A stretch of 42,318 nucleotides of DNA from Paludibacteraceae bacterium (GTDB lineage Bacteria; Bacteroidota; Bacteroidia; Bacteroidales; Paludibacteraceae). Positions 19,048 through 27,067 of this stretch are shown here, in pieces. Within the stretch, counting starts at the first letter, position 1, and the number at the start of each line of letters is the position of its first letter. Made by a program: the position numbers and the translations under genes. Under the pieces are notes generated by a model that had not been told where the DNA came from, did not search any database, and saw nothing but the letters and a program-made list of their open reading frames with translations. The stretch covers positions 1 through 42,318 of the forward strand of contig JAGBRL010000078.1 in assembly GCA_017632345.1 (NCBI GenBank), written 5' to 3'.

Positions 19048-21249
19048 ATGAAAAAATATTTGGTGCTGATATTGTGTTCTTTCTGCTCTTTGTCTTATGG
19101 TCAGATGTCGAACACTATGTATTTTATGAAGAAGAATCCGTTGCAGAACAAGTTTAACCCAGCGTTCCGTCCGGAGTGCAAGTTCTATATCGGTGTGCCG
19201 GGGCTTACAAATCTTCATGTGGCTGCAGGTAATAATTCTTTGACGTTTGATGATGTTATTTATAAGGTGACATTGGACGGAAAGCCGCAGACTGTCACTT
19301 TCCTGCATAGCGCAGTCGAAAACGGTGTTGACGACTTTTTGGAAGCTTACCGCAGAAACCTGAGGGTGTTCTCTGATTTTAATATAGATTTGGTTAACTT
19401 CGGGTTTCGTGTGAAACGCTCTTATTTTAACGTGAATCTCTCTACTCGCGCTGATGTGCAGGTGTCTGTGCCGAAGGCTATACCGGAAATCGCTCTTGTG
19501 GGTATGGCCGAAGATGAGAAGAAGGTGTACGAACTGGACGACCTGAACGTCGCGGCGATGCTTTTCTCCGAAGTGGGTCTTGGTTATTCTTATCAGATTA
19601 ATGACAAACTGACGGTTGGTGGTAAGTTCAAATATCTTTATGGTCATGCGAACGCCATCACTAAGTTTGACAACCTGAAGTTGGAGATAGGAAAGGAAAA
19701 GTGGGCGTTTACTGGTGATGCGGAGGCTTATATCGCTTGTCCGGGTGTGACGCTCGTGGCTGATGAAAAGAGCATGATCGAAGATGTTGAGTTTAATGAT
19801 GACTTGGAGGTCGCTGATTACACTAAGGCTTCCGGTAATGGTGTGGCTTTCGATCTTGGCGCTACTTATAAATTGCTGCCGCAGTTGCAGTTGTCGGCAA
19901 GTGTGACAGACCTTGGGCTGATACGCTGGAAGGATAATGTGCAGGCTATGGTTAAGCGCGGCGATTTTGTGTTTGACGGTATTGTTTATGATGTGGGCGA
20001 CGATTCTACGGACTATGGTGAAAAATATGAGGAGATGGCGGAAGATTTGTTTAAGGTTGACAGATATCCGTCCTCTTATAGCACTTGGCTTACTGCAAAG
20101 GCTTTGATTGGAGCGGAATATAGCATCTTGAAGGATAAAATTGGTTTTGGCCTTTTGTCTAAGACCTATTTCAGACCTAGCAATGTTTCTGAAGAACTTA
20201 TGATTTCGGCTAATTTCCGTCCGGCTGACGCGTTCTCTGCTTCGTTGACTTACTCGCTTCTTGACGGCAAATTCAGCAATCTTGGTTGCGGTATGAACTT
20301 TAATCTTGGTCCTGTGAACTTGTTCTTCGCAATGGACAATATTCCGTTAAAGTATGCGAAGAGCGAGGATATTCTTATACCTAGCCAAACTAAGCAGGCA
20401 GACTTGTCGGTCGGTCTTAACTTGATATTTGGCTACAGAAAAGACAAGTTTAAGGAAATCGAATCGTTCATTGATAGTACCGCGACTCTTGCGTACTCTT
20501 ATGACTCTGACGGCGACGGTGTTGCGGATAATCTTGATAAGTGTGACGATACGCCGGATAATGTGGCTGTTGACTCTGTCGGCTGTCCGGTTGACTCTGA
20601 CGCTGATGGAGTGCCTGATTATCTTGACCTTTGTCCTCAGTCTGACAAACTGCTTGCTGGCTTCGTGAACGAGTCTGGTTGTGACGCTGCTGTCGATACT
20701 GATAATGACGGTGTTTGTGACTATAAGGACAAATGTCTTGGTACTGCGGCGGACAGTGTTAAGTTCGTGACTGAAAGCGGCTGTGCTAAGGTGGACAAGG
20801 TTGTGGACTTGGATACTATACTTGTTCCAATCAAACTGACTGCAGAAGAGCAGGCTATCGTGGATAATGTTGTGTTCAATATTAAGACTTATGAGAAGAA
20901 CGGTTTGATGGTGCTTAATCCTAAGTCGCATAAAGTGTTGAGGCCTGCGGCTGAGATTTTGTTGAATCACAAACGTTATTTCGTGAAGATTGTTGGTCAC
21001 ACAGACTTCCAGAAGAACAAAGGTTATAGCTATATGTTGTCTAAAGAGCATGCTATGCTTGTGCGTGAGTACTTTGTTGAGCAGGGTGTTGAACGCCACC
21101 GTATCGAAATTGAAGGTATGGGTTGCGAAAAGCCTTTGGCTTCAGATAAGACCGAAGCTGGCAGACTCAAGAACCGACGCATTGTGCTTGAATTCTTTGT
21201 CGAAAAAGTTGTTGAAAAGGAGGTAAAGGATAAAAACAGCAAGAAGTAA
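19048..21249 (+). CDS. Outer-membrane protein with DUF5723-like barrel, thrombospondin type 3 repeats and OmpA domain
   Basis: This 733-residue protein has a signal peptide (SLSYGQ). A predicted outer-membrane beta-barrel of about 450 residues follows; its start, MSNTMYFMKKNPLQNKFNPAF, resembles DUF5723 proteins. Residues ~485-580 hold thrombospondin type 3 calcium-binding repeats (DSDGDGVADNLDKC, DSDADGVPDYLDLC, DTDNDGVCDYKDKC). The C-terminus is an OmpA peptidoglycan-binding domain (about 615-725) with VGHTDFQKNKGYSYMLSKEHA and RIEIEGMGCEKPL ... NRRIVLEF. It probably spans the outer membrane and grips the cell wall. A strong AGGAGG ribosome site (19034-19039), unusual for this phylum, supports the start. 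It shares an operon with the upstream lipoprotein. Confidence 0.85.
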   Translation: MKKYLVLILCSFCSLSYGQMSNTMYFMKKNPLQNKFNPAFRPECKFYIGVPGLTNLHVAAGNNSLTFDDVIYKVTLDGKPQTVTFLHSAVENGVDDFLEAYRRNLRVFSDFNIDLVNFGFRVKRSYFNVNLSTRADVQVSVPKAIPEIALVGMAEDEKKVYELDDLNVAAMLFSEVGLGYSYQINDKLTVGGKFKYLYGHANAITKFDNLKLEIGKEKWAFTGDAEAYIACPGVTLVADEKSMIEDVEFNDDLEVADYTKASGNGVAFDLGATYKLLPQLQLSASVTDLGLIRWKDNVQAMVKRGDFVFDGIVYDVGDDSTDYGEKYEEMAEDLFKVDRYPSSYSTWLTAKALIGAEYSILKDKIGFGLLSKTYFRPSNVSEELMISANFRPADAFSASLTYSLLDGKFSNLGCGMNFNLGPVNLFFAMDNIPLKYAKSEDILIPSQTKQADLSVGLNLIFGYRKDKFKEIESFIDSTATLAYSYDSDGDGVADNLDKCDDTPDNVAVDSVGCPVDSDADGVPDYLDLCPQSDKLLAGFVNESGCDAAVDTDNDGVCDYKDKCLGTAADSVKFVTESGCAKVDKVVDLDTILVPIKLTAEEQAIVDNVVFNIKTYEKNGLMVLNPKSHKVLRPAAEILLNHKRYFVKIVGHTDFQKNKGYSYMLSKEHAMLVREYFVEQGVERHRIEIEGMGCEKPLASDKTEAGRLKNRRIVLEFFVEKVVEKEVKDKNSKK

Positions 21250-21269
21250 TAAATATCTCTAATTTTATG

Positions 21270-21303
21270 TGCAGGCAGGGCTTTGGCTTTGCCTGCATTT
21301 ATT
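21270..21303 (+). terminator. Terminator of the lipoprotein/OmpA pair
   Basis: TGCAGGCAGGG pairs with CTTTGCCTGCA around a short GC-containing loop, followed by TTTATTTA. It lies 20 bp after the OmpA-like stop. Confidence 0.75.
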
Positions 21304-21351
21304 TAATATTTTATGCCTATGATTAAGCTTGTAGTTATTCGTTCATTCAAA

Positions 21352-22161
21352 ATGAAACGGTTCAATGTCATTGGACTCTTACTATTTGTATTTGCTCTTG
21401 CATCTTGTTCTCAGAAGAATGCAGGGACTAATGATGTTGTAGATGCAGCTGTTGTACCGACAGATGCAGATAGTGTAGTGCTTGCAAATCCTGTTCCTAA
21501 ATTGGCAGATACAATTGCGGTGGACAGTGCTGAAATCGACTCGTTTGTTGCAGAGGATGTGATTGTTAAAGATTCTTCGGATGAATATAGCGGGGAACGA
21601 TATAGGAGGCTTAAATTCAAAATTAAGTCACCTTTGAATCATCATTATGAGGAAGTTGACCGTATTGCATGTTCTTTTAATAACTGGAACTATGCGCCTG
21701 ATGCAGTGTATGAAGTGAACATTACGGAGTTCTTTGACGAAGGTGGTGGAGGTGAAGCAGTGGTGGCATACAGAAATGGAATAAAGGTTATGGAGTCAAG
21801 TGAATATGAATGTGGAGATGGTGGCGATTACAGTAAGACATATTATTATTCGGATGGAAGTGTAGCCGATTATGAGAAAAGAGAAGTGAGAAATGGCAAA
21901 GAGGTTTACTTTGAAGCTTCAAATACTTTAAGCCTATTTTTATCGGAAGATGACCAATACTTCTCTGTACATCTACATAAAGACACTTTAAGTATTAGTG
22001 AAGTCGTAGATTATTTTAGTGAAGAAGAGATAAACAGGGAAGTCTATTTAGTTGCTGATGAAGGGACGCCGGTTCCTGAAATTGTTGTAAAAGCAATAAA
22101 GTCCGAATGTCAATATTGTGAAAAATTAGAAAAGATAAAGTTCATGAAAAAAATAGAGTAA
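21352..22161 (+). CDS. Putative lipoprotein of unknown function
   Basis: From the ATG at 21352 the protein has 269 residues and a lipoprotein signal (MKRFNVIGLLLFVFALASC). A flexible Ala/Asp/Val-rich linker follows, then an acidic domain containing many Tyr, Asp and Glu (for example SEYECGDGGDYSKTYYYSDGS). I recognise no domain. An upstream in-frame ATG (21313) would place 13 extra residues before a typical lipoprotein start, so I reject it. The gene follows the terminator of the OmpA pair and precedes a separate promoter for the alcohol dehydrogenase, so it appears to be monocistronic. It is more AT-rich than its neighbours. Confidence 0.7.
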   Translation: MKRFNVIGLLLFVFALASCSQKNAGTNDVVDAAVVPTDADSVVLANPVPKLADTIAVDSAEIDSFVAEDVIVKDSSDEYSGERYRRLKFKIKSPLNHHYEEVDRIACSFNNWNYAPDAVYEVNITEFFDEGGGGEAVVAYRNGIKVMESSEYECGDGGDYSKTYYYSDGSVADYEKREVRNGKEVYFEASNTLSLFLSEDDQYFSVHLHKDTLSISEVVDYFSEEEINREVYLVADEGTPVPEIVVKAIKSECQYCEKLEKIKFMKKIE

Positions 22162-22214
22162 TAATCTCCATTGTAAACGTGATTGTGACCTAATGGAAAT
22201 TTAATGAAGATAAA

Positions 22215-22246
22215 TTGGCAAATGTTGTGGATTTTTTTTAAATTTG
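22215..22246 (+). promoter_or_regulatory. Promoter of the alcohol dehydrogenase gene
   Basis: TTG at 22215-22217 and TAAATTTG at 22239-22246 are 21 nt apart, which fits the Bacteroidota -33/-7 pattern. The start codon at 22289 is about 35 nt beyond the expected transcription start. Confidence 0.6.
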
Positions 22247-22288
22247 TGGCATTAGTAAATTTGTGTAAATGTTTCAATCAGTAAAATT

Positions 22289-23443
22289 ATGATGAACAAT
22301 TTCAGTTTTTCAAATTCAGTAAAGATTATTTTTGGCAAGGGCAGCATTGCTAAAATTGCCGAGGAGATTCCTGCAGACGCGCGTGTGCTTATGACTTACG
22401 GCGGCGGAAGCATCAAAAAGAACGGTGTTTATGAACAGGTGAAAAAAGCGATGGAGGGACGTGAGCTTTTCGAGTTTGGCGGAATAGAACCGAATCCGCA
22501 CTTTGAGACGTGCATGAAGGCCGTTGAGCTTTGCAAAAAAGAAAAGATTGACTTCTTGCTTTCTGTAGGAGGAGGTTCTGTGCTTGACGGAACTAAGCTT
22601 ATCGCTGCTGCTCAGTTTGTAGAGGGTGATCCTTGGGGCATTTTGGTGGAAGGAAAACAGCCGTCTAATGCGCTGCCGATTGGCGTTGTGCTGACTTTGC
22701 CGGCTACTGGTTCTGAAATGAACTCCGGCGCGGTTATTACTAAGGACGCAACTAAGGAAAAACGTGATTTTAATTCTCGTCTTGTGCTTCCTAAGTTCTC
22801 AGTGCTTGACCCTGAAACAACTTATTCGTTGCCTCCTCGCCAGATTGGCAATGGGGTGGTGGACACTTTCGTGCATGTTGCAGAGCAGTATCTGACATAC
22901 CCTGTGGGCGCTAAGGTTCAGGACAGATTCGCGGAGTCTATTCTCTCTGTTCTTGTTGAGGAAGGGCCGCAGGCTTTGAAAACTCCGGAAGATTACGAGG
23001 TTCGCTCTAACTTGATGTGGGCCTCTACTTGGGCGTTGAACGGATGGATTTCTAAGGGTGTGCCTGAAGATTGGGCTACACACATGATAGGTCACGAAAT
23101 TACGGCGCTTTATGGGCTTGACCATGGTCAGACTTTGGCTATCGTGCTTCCAGGCGTGCTTAGTGTGATGAGAGGCGAAAAGGGCGCGAAGATAATGCAG
23201 ATGGGTGAACGTGTGTTCGGCGTTTCTGAAGGTGATGAAGCGAGCAGAATAGAGCAGTCTATTGCGAAGCTTGAAGCGTTTTTTGTGAGCATGGGAGTTA
23301 AGACAAGATTGTCTGATTACGGACTTGCAGAGGATTGCATAGAGCCGGTTGTGAAACGTCTTGCGGATAGAGGCGCAGTGCTTGGCGAAAATAAAACTAT
23401 AACACCGGAAAAAGTGAGGGAAATCCTTAAGGCAAGAGTTTGA
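22289..23443 (+). CDS. Iron-containing alcohol dehydrogenase (YqhD/butanol-dehydrogenase type)
   Basis: The 384-residue protein is a full-length group III, metal-dependent NAD(P)H alcohol dehydrogenase that interconverts aldehydes and alcohols. The nucleotide-binding region has MTYGGGSIKKNGVYEQV and SVGGGSVLDGTK. LPATGSEMNSGAVIT follows, and the metal-binding residues come from DTFVHVAEQ, HMIGHEITALYGLDHGQ and nearby His. This pattern is closest to YqhD/BDH enzymes, which prefer NADPH and reduce short-chain or reactive aldehydes. The substrate here is inferred only. Two ATGs (22289, 22292) are equivalent. It has its own promoter and terminator and no pathway partner next to it. Confidence 0.9.
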   Translation: MMNNFSFSNSVKIIFGKGSIAKIAEEIPADARVLMTYGGGSIKKNGVYEQVKKAMEGRELFEFGGIEPNPHFETCMKAVELCKKEKIDFLLSVGGGSVLDGTKLIAAAQFVEGDPWGILVEGKQPSNALPIGVVLTLPATGSEMNSGAVITKDATKEKRDFNSRLVLPKFSVLDPETTYSLPPRQIGNGVVDTFVHVAEQYLTYPVGAKVQDRFAESILSVLVEEGPQALKTPEDYEVRSNLMWASTWALNGWISKGVPEDWATHMIGHEITALYGLDHGQTLAIVLPGVLSVMRGEKGAKIMQMGERVFGVSEGDEASRIEQSIAKLEAFFVSMGVKTRLSDYGLAEDCIEPVVKRLADRGAVLGENKTITPEKVREILKARV

Positions 23444-23464
23444 TTGCGGTGTGTAGGTTTGAGA

Positions 23465-23498
23465 AAAAAACGCTGTCTGTAAAAAGGCAGCGTTTTTT
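23465..23498. terminator. Bidirectional terminator after the alcohol dehydrogenase gene
   Basis: AAAAAACGCTG and CAGCGTTTTTT pair around a short loop, with an A-run before and a T-run after the stem. It lies between convergent genes, and a 43-bp palindromic repeat begins 5 bp after it. Confidence 0.85.
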
Positions 23499-23503
23499 GT
23501 AAA

Positions 23504-23546
23504 GGCAATATCCATAGATTACAAAGCGTAATTTATGGATATTGCC
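23504..23546. repeat. Palindrome-only copy of the inverted-repeat family
   Basis: Two 20-bp arms, GGCAATATCCATAGATTACA and (reverse complement of the right arm) GGCAATATCCATAAATTACG, agree at 18 of 20 positions and are separated by only 3 bp. The arms resemble the ends of the 186-bp element at 35411-35596, so this looks like a copy without an interior. Confidence 0.8.
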
Positions 23547-23550
23547 TAAG

Positions 23551-24096
23551 CTAAAAGTTGTCAACTATAATTATTGTTTTCTGGAATGCGGAAAATAAGC
23601 TTTTCATATTGCTTTTGGCGTTGTCTGACGCTCGTTTTACAAGGTTGCCTTGACAAACTTTTTTGAACAGTTTCTTCTCCATGTTTTTATGAAATTCAGC
23701 GCTTAATTCCGGTGTTATGTCCGGAGACCATAATTTCACCTTCGAGTCAGTGTAAAATGCAGTGACAAACTCCTCCTTTGTCTGATGTATTGATACCGAT
23801 GGTTGAGGCATCTTTACAAATAGAGTGTCATTAGATTCGTTGAATTTAAGGCTGTCAACGTCAAAATTAATGTTTATGTTGGCGGTGGTGACGTACACAA
23901 CACCAATGTTACCTATGGTGTCAATAAATACAAAATCCTCTTCGGCCTGCACTGTGTTGAGGCGCGCAATCTGTTTTATTTCAGAGACTGTGACTTCAGA
24001 GTCTGCATGGGCAGCCCTTCCTTCTGAAAGCTTTAGAAGTGCAAATATGCAGATGACGGAAATTGCCGCAAGAATTAATATATGTTTTTTTTGCAT
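23551..24096 (-). CDS. DUF4230-like membrane-anchored protein
   Basis: This 181-residue protein has an N-terminal hydrophobic anchor (about residues 5-23), then LARLNTVQAEEDFVFIDTIG-type sequence with pattern VSEIKQIARLNTVQ, DVDSLKFNESNDTLFVKMPQ and a helical C-terminus with Lys-rich turns. That order (anchor, short beta-strand-rich domain, charged helices) is what I expect for DUF4230, a family of unknown function common in Bacteroidota, but I assign it only provisionally. It follows the next upstream gene by 3 bp, and the two proteins share overall layout, so they form a two-gene unit of related envelope proteins. Its stop lies 5 bp from the palindromic repeat. Confidence 0.6.
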   Translation of the reverse strand: MQKKHILILAAISVICIFALLKLSEGRAAHADSEVTVSEIKQIARLNTVQAEEDFVFIDTIGNIGVVYVTTANININFDVDSLKFNESNDTLFVKMPQPSVSIHQTKEEFVTAFYTDSKVKLWSPDITPELSAEFHKNMEKKLFKKVCQGNLVKRASDNAKSNMKSLFSAFQKTIIIVDNF

Positions 24097-24099
24097 GAC

Positions 24100-24756
24100 T
24101 TACTTTTTGAAATTGATAGATACATTTTGAAAGCCCCAGCTTTTCAGGGTAGCGGTGAACCATGCTGTCGCTTTTTGTTCCGCCTCTTTGTTCAGCTTTT
24201 CAAAACTCTTTTCTTTGCTGTCGCTCAGCTCTTTTATTAGCATGTCGTTTGCCTTCTGCCTCATAGCGACACGCTCTTCTTCAGTTATTTTAGAGCGTAA
24301 AAGAGTAGCCTGCTCAAAATATGTTTCAGGCTTGAAGTCGTTGCCCAGCATTCGAATTTCAATTTTTGGCAGGTTGACGGTTACTTGTTTGTCCGAAATG
24401 ACGATGTCTTCGTCTTCTAGTTTGGACAAATCTATGTAAGCGGAATATGTTTTTCTTAGACCGTAAACTCCAACTCTTTCACCAATCTTTAGCTTTTCAG
24501 CCGCCAATTTGGTTAGTTGCTCTATTGTTTCGTTTAGAGTCTTGGAGCCTTTTTGCTCTTGAGAGTCGTCGGACATATCTTTTATGGTATAAACTTTAGA
24601 GAACGTCACTTCTGCAAGTTCAATCGTGTTTACATCGCGTATTTTCTGCCTGAAGTCAGACGTCGCTCGCTCTTCCTTGCAAGAAATTAAGCACAGAGAC
24701 AGAAGCAGTCCTGCGGCGAATCTGTTTAAAGAAAAATGGAGCCTGTTAGTTTTCAT
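24100..24756 (-). CDS. DUF4230-like lipoprotein
   Basis: From the ATG at 24756 (MKTNRLHFSL) the protein has 218 residues and a lipoprotein signal ending in LCLISC. The body resembles its downstream partner: VNTIELAEVTFSKVYTIKD, a strand-rich region with VTVNLPKIEIRML and long Lys/Glu-rich helices to the end (GFQNVSINFKK). A longer in-frame start at 24843 would put about 29 residues before the lipobox, so I prefer the internal ATG. Both genes probably belong to DUF4230 or a close relative, of unknown function. They are likely co-transcribed. Confidence 0.6.
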   Translation of the reverse strand: MKTNRLHFSLNRFAAGLLLSLCLISCKEERATSDFRQKIRDVNTIELAEVTFSKVYTIKDMSDDSQEQKGSKTLNETIEQLTKLAAEKLKIGERVGVYGLRKTYSAYIDLSKLEDEDIVISDKQVTVNLPKIEIRMLGNDFKPETYFEQATLLRSKITEEERVAMRQKANDMLIKELSDSKEKSFEKLNKEAEQKATAWFTATLKSWGFQNVSINFKK

Positions 24757-24976
24757 TATTAGTAAATTAAAGTGTTGTTTGTCAGAAAGTAGTGAAAAAT
24801 ACCAAAAAGAGGTTGCTTTTTTACCATAAAGAAGATGTATCAAAAAACGCCCTATAATGAAACAAATTTAACACATTCATAAGTTCTTTATGGCTTATAT
24901 TTGTCAACAGAAAACGTAACATTGAAATTTAGACGTAATCTTAACCTTAAGAGGTTTTAGTGTGAAAAAATCAGAG

Positions 24977-25011
24977 ACGAGGTGTGTCGTGCGACACGCC
25001 TCGTTTTTTTT
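24977..25011 (+). terminator. Strong orphan rho-independent terminator
   Basis: CGAGGTGTGTCG pairs with CGACACGCCTCG around a 2-nt loop (almost fully paired), followed by T8. No gene ends upstream on this strand. The repeat-element end GGCAACTTCTATAAA starts 2 bp after the T-run, as it does at 35411. Confidence 0.8.
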
Positions 25012-25012
25012 A

Positions 25013-25175
25013 GGCAACTTCTATAAAAGAAGACGTCCAGAGTTAGATCGAGGACGTCTTGTCTATCTTGATTATATCATCTCAGTTACAATGCTGGCAT
25101 CGTTTCTTCATAATATAATCAATCATAAACAAAACGTCTTTCTGAATCATCTTTAGCAAAATTAAAGAAGTATAT
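25013..25175. repeat. Diverged copy of the intergenic inverted-repeat element
   Basis: The left end GGCAACTTCTATAAAAGAAG matches the full element at 35411. The core from TATCTTGATTATATCA to ATGCTGGCATCG and ATATAATCA aligns with 35487-35540. GAATCATCT (25144-25152) and AAATTAAAGAAG (about 25158-25170) correspond to a decayed right end. An extra hairpin (AAGACGTCC with GGACGTCTT, 25030-25060) replaces part of the left interior. Confidence 0.7.
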
Positions 25176-25196
25176 CTCACAAGTATTGCTCAGCCC

Positions 25197-25793
25197 TTAA
25201 ATTTTCAGCTTGTCTAAGATACCCTCTTTTTTCATCTGTGTTCGCACGCGGCTTAGCGTTTCTTGTTTGATGTCAAGATAAGACGCCATAACTTTGTTAG
25301 TCGTGCGCCTAACCAGATCCGGGTCGTGCTGAATCATCCATTCGTACCTTTCGTAGGCAGAGAAAGAACGGAGCATATAAGTTCTGTTGTCTCTGAATAT
25401 GTTATACTTTTGCAGCATATTAAACATGCAAAGACAGAAGTCATGGTCTTTTATTGCAGACGTCATCATGTCTTTGTATTTGATAAGGACAATAGAACAG
25501 TTTTCTAGCGTCTCTACAGATTCGAAAGACGGGTTTTGAGAATAGAAGCTTTGGATGGCAGTTACGAACATAGATTCGTGCGCGACCCAAGTGGTGATTT
25601 CATTGCCGTCTTTTTCGATAAAGGCTCTCATAAGCCCATGTTCCAAAAAGAACGTGTAGTCTGCAATCTCTCCAGCATTCAGAAGAATGGATTTTTTTGG
25701 AAAATGTCTGCGTTCCATATATTGCGAAAGCTCATCTTTCAGATGATAGATGGGATGGAACTGGCTCATGTAGTTTATAACAGAAGAAAACAT
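25197..25793 (-). CDS. Crp/Fnr-family transcriptional regulator
   Basis: This 198-residue protein has an N-terminal cyclic-nucleotide-binding-like beta-barrel (about residues 15-120, LLNAGEIADYTFFLEHGLMRAF) and a C-terminal helix-turn-helix (about 160-190, ASYLDIKQETLSRVRTQMKKEGIL). The barrel lacks the usual Arg-Ser phosphate-binding motif of cAMP receptors and no Cys cluster like that of Fnr is evident, so the ligand is unknown. Many Bacteroidota have such Crp/Fnr proteins of unknown signal. It starts 7 bp after the sirtuin gene and is probably co-transcribed with it, which hints that it may act on NAD-related or stress genes. Confidence 0.85.
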   Translation of the reverse strand: MFSSVINYMSQFHPIYHLKDELSQYMERRHFPKKSILLNAGEIADYTFFLEHGLMRAFIEKDGNEITTWVAHESMFVTAIQSFYSQNPSFESVETLENCSIVLIKYKDMMTSAIKDHDFCLCMFNMLQKYNIFRDNRTYMLRSFSAYERYEWMIQHDPDLVRRTTNKVMASYLDIKQETLSRVRTQMKKEGILDKLKI

Positions 25794-25800
25794 TGCTTAT

Positions 25801-26493
25801 TTATTTTAAATGTCTAATCATATCTGCGAAGCAGGCAACTCCTTCGGATGCTTTTTTCGCAATAATACGTACATCAAGATAGTGAGGAACAGACACGGGC
25901 TTCGGGTCAACAAGAAAGATAGGCGTGCCGCGTCTGACGTAGCTTATCAGTCCTGCTGCGGGATATACGTTCAATGAAGTCCCGACAATAAGGAAAATGT
26001 CTGCCTGTTTCACCAAATCTTGAGCTAAAGAGATATTAGGGACAGCCTCTCCGAACCACACTATATGTGGGCGTAGGGCAGAGCCGTCAGGCGCTTTGTC
26101 GTTGATGCCGATGTCTTCGCCTTCTGTCAGGTCTATTATCATTTCAGGGTCTCCGCATGCTCTTGCTTTCTTTAATTCTCCGTGCAAATGCAGCACATCC
26201 GAACTTCCTGCTCGTTCATGCAGGTCATCTACGTTCTGAGTTATGATAGAAACATCGAAATCACGTTCCAACTCTGCTAGCTCCAAATGTCCTTTGTTTG
26301 GCTCAGCCTTATATAAGTCGCGTCTCAGTCCGTTGTAGAAATCCAGTACAAGCTGAGGGTTTCTTGCATACCCTTCCGGTGTGGCAACATCTTCAACTTT
26401 GAATTTGTTCCACAGACCGTCAGAGTCTCTGAATGTGCTAAAACCGCTTTCAGCGCTGATGCCTGCCCCGGAGAGTACTACAACCTTTGCCAT
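25801..26493 (-). CDS. Sirtuin-family NAD-dependent protein deacylase lacking the zinc cysteines
   Basis: The 230-residue protein has the sirtuin NAD-binding signature GAGISAESGFSTFRDSDGLW near residue 10, TQNVDDLHERAG near 97 and the catalytic His in LHLHGE near 110, followed by RPHIVWFGEAVP and GTSLNVYPAA. The CxxC...CxxC zinc site normally found after the catalytic His is missing; only ARACGDP contains one Cys there. In the helix that sets desuccinylase specificity, the Tyr of FYNGLRRD is present but the following Arg is shifted by one position. It should remove acyl groups from lysine using NAD+, with uncertain specificity. It heads a likely operon with the Crp/Fnr gene. Confidence 0.88.
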   Translation of the reverse strand: MAKVVVLSGAGISAESGFSTFRDSDGLWNKFKVEDVATPEGYARNPQLVLDFYNGLRRDLYKAEPNKGHLELAELERDFDVSIITQNVDDLHERAGSSDVLHLHGELKKARACGDPEMIIDLTEGEDIGINDKAPDGSALRPHIVWFGEAVPNISLAQDLVKQADIFLIVGTSLNVYPAAGLISYVRRGTPIFLVDPKPVSVPHYLDVRIIAKKASEGVACFADMIRHLK

Positions 26494-26604
26494 AGACGAA
26501 AATTATATAAGAAAATTCAAAAAGTGTATTGTGTGTGTTTGACAATCAATAATAAATTATAGCCTTTTCATTATAAAGACAAACTAAAAAAAATCATGAC
26601 CAAA

Positions 26605-26636
26605 CTTGCGGCTCTATTATATGAGAGCCGTAAGTC
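26605..26636 (-). terminator. Hairpin at the 3' end of the thioredoxin gene
   Basis: Near-perfect 12-bp arms (ACTTGCGGCTCT with AGAGCCGTAAGT) overlap the last codons and stop of the thioredoxin gene. On the minus strand the T-run follows only after about 12 nt, so termination is plausible rather than certain. Confidence 0.55.
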
Positions 26637-26931
26637 TTTCCGAAATTTTTTCTTTCGCAACGGCGCCTACAATCTTATCGACAACCTCTCCGTCACGGAT
26701 AAACAGAATGGTCGGGATGTTGCGAATACCAAACTTCTCGCAAAGGTCAGGACTCTCATCAATGTCAACTTTGCCGATTACCGCCTCGCTCCCGTATTTG
26801 TCAGACAATTCGTCAACGATTGGAGAGACTGCCTTGCAAGGTCCGCACCACTGAGCCCCAAAGTCAACCAACATAAGCTGGCCCTTTGCTGATAATTCTT
26901 CAAAATTCGAGTCGTTAATTTCTACTGCCAT
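26617..26931 (-). CDS. trxA: Thioredoxin
   Basis: This 104-residue protein has the canonical redox motif WCGPCK near residue 28, the preceding LMLVDFGAQ, and the conserved cis-Pro in IRNIPTILFI near residue 72. It ends in a short helix typical of thioredoxin 1. It lacks a signal peptide, so it acts in the cytoplasm, giving electrons to ribonucleotide reductase, peroxiredoxins and similar targets. A TATATTTG -7 match lies at 26986-26993 on the minus strand, without a clear -33 partner. It appears to be a single gene. Confidence 0.95.
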   Translation of the reverse strand: MAVEINDSNFEELSAKGQLMLVDFGAQWCGPCKAVSPIVDELSDKYGSEAVIGKVDIDESPDLCEKFGIRNIPTILFIRDGEVVDKIVGAVAKEKISERLTALI

Positions 26932-27067
26932 ACATTAAAAACTTTAAAAATATGTCAAGACAGTTTGAAACTGCCCTTTTGTACACAAATATAGTTATAA
27001 AAAATAAAAAATAGAGGCTTTGATGCTAAATATTATTTAATAATAGCAGAAATAAAAGCTTGCTTGA

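Larger units (their letters stand above)
24844..25196. other. Intergenic region with orphan promoter-terminator pair and repeat element
   Basis: No credible protein gene lies in these 353 bp. A TATATTTG -7 match on the plus strand (24896-24903) is followed about 75 bp later by a strong terminator (24977-25011), so a short non-coding RNA is possible. The rest is a diverged copy of the inverted-repeat element (25013-25175). Confidence 0.6.
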
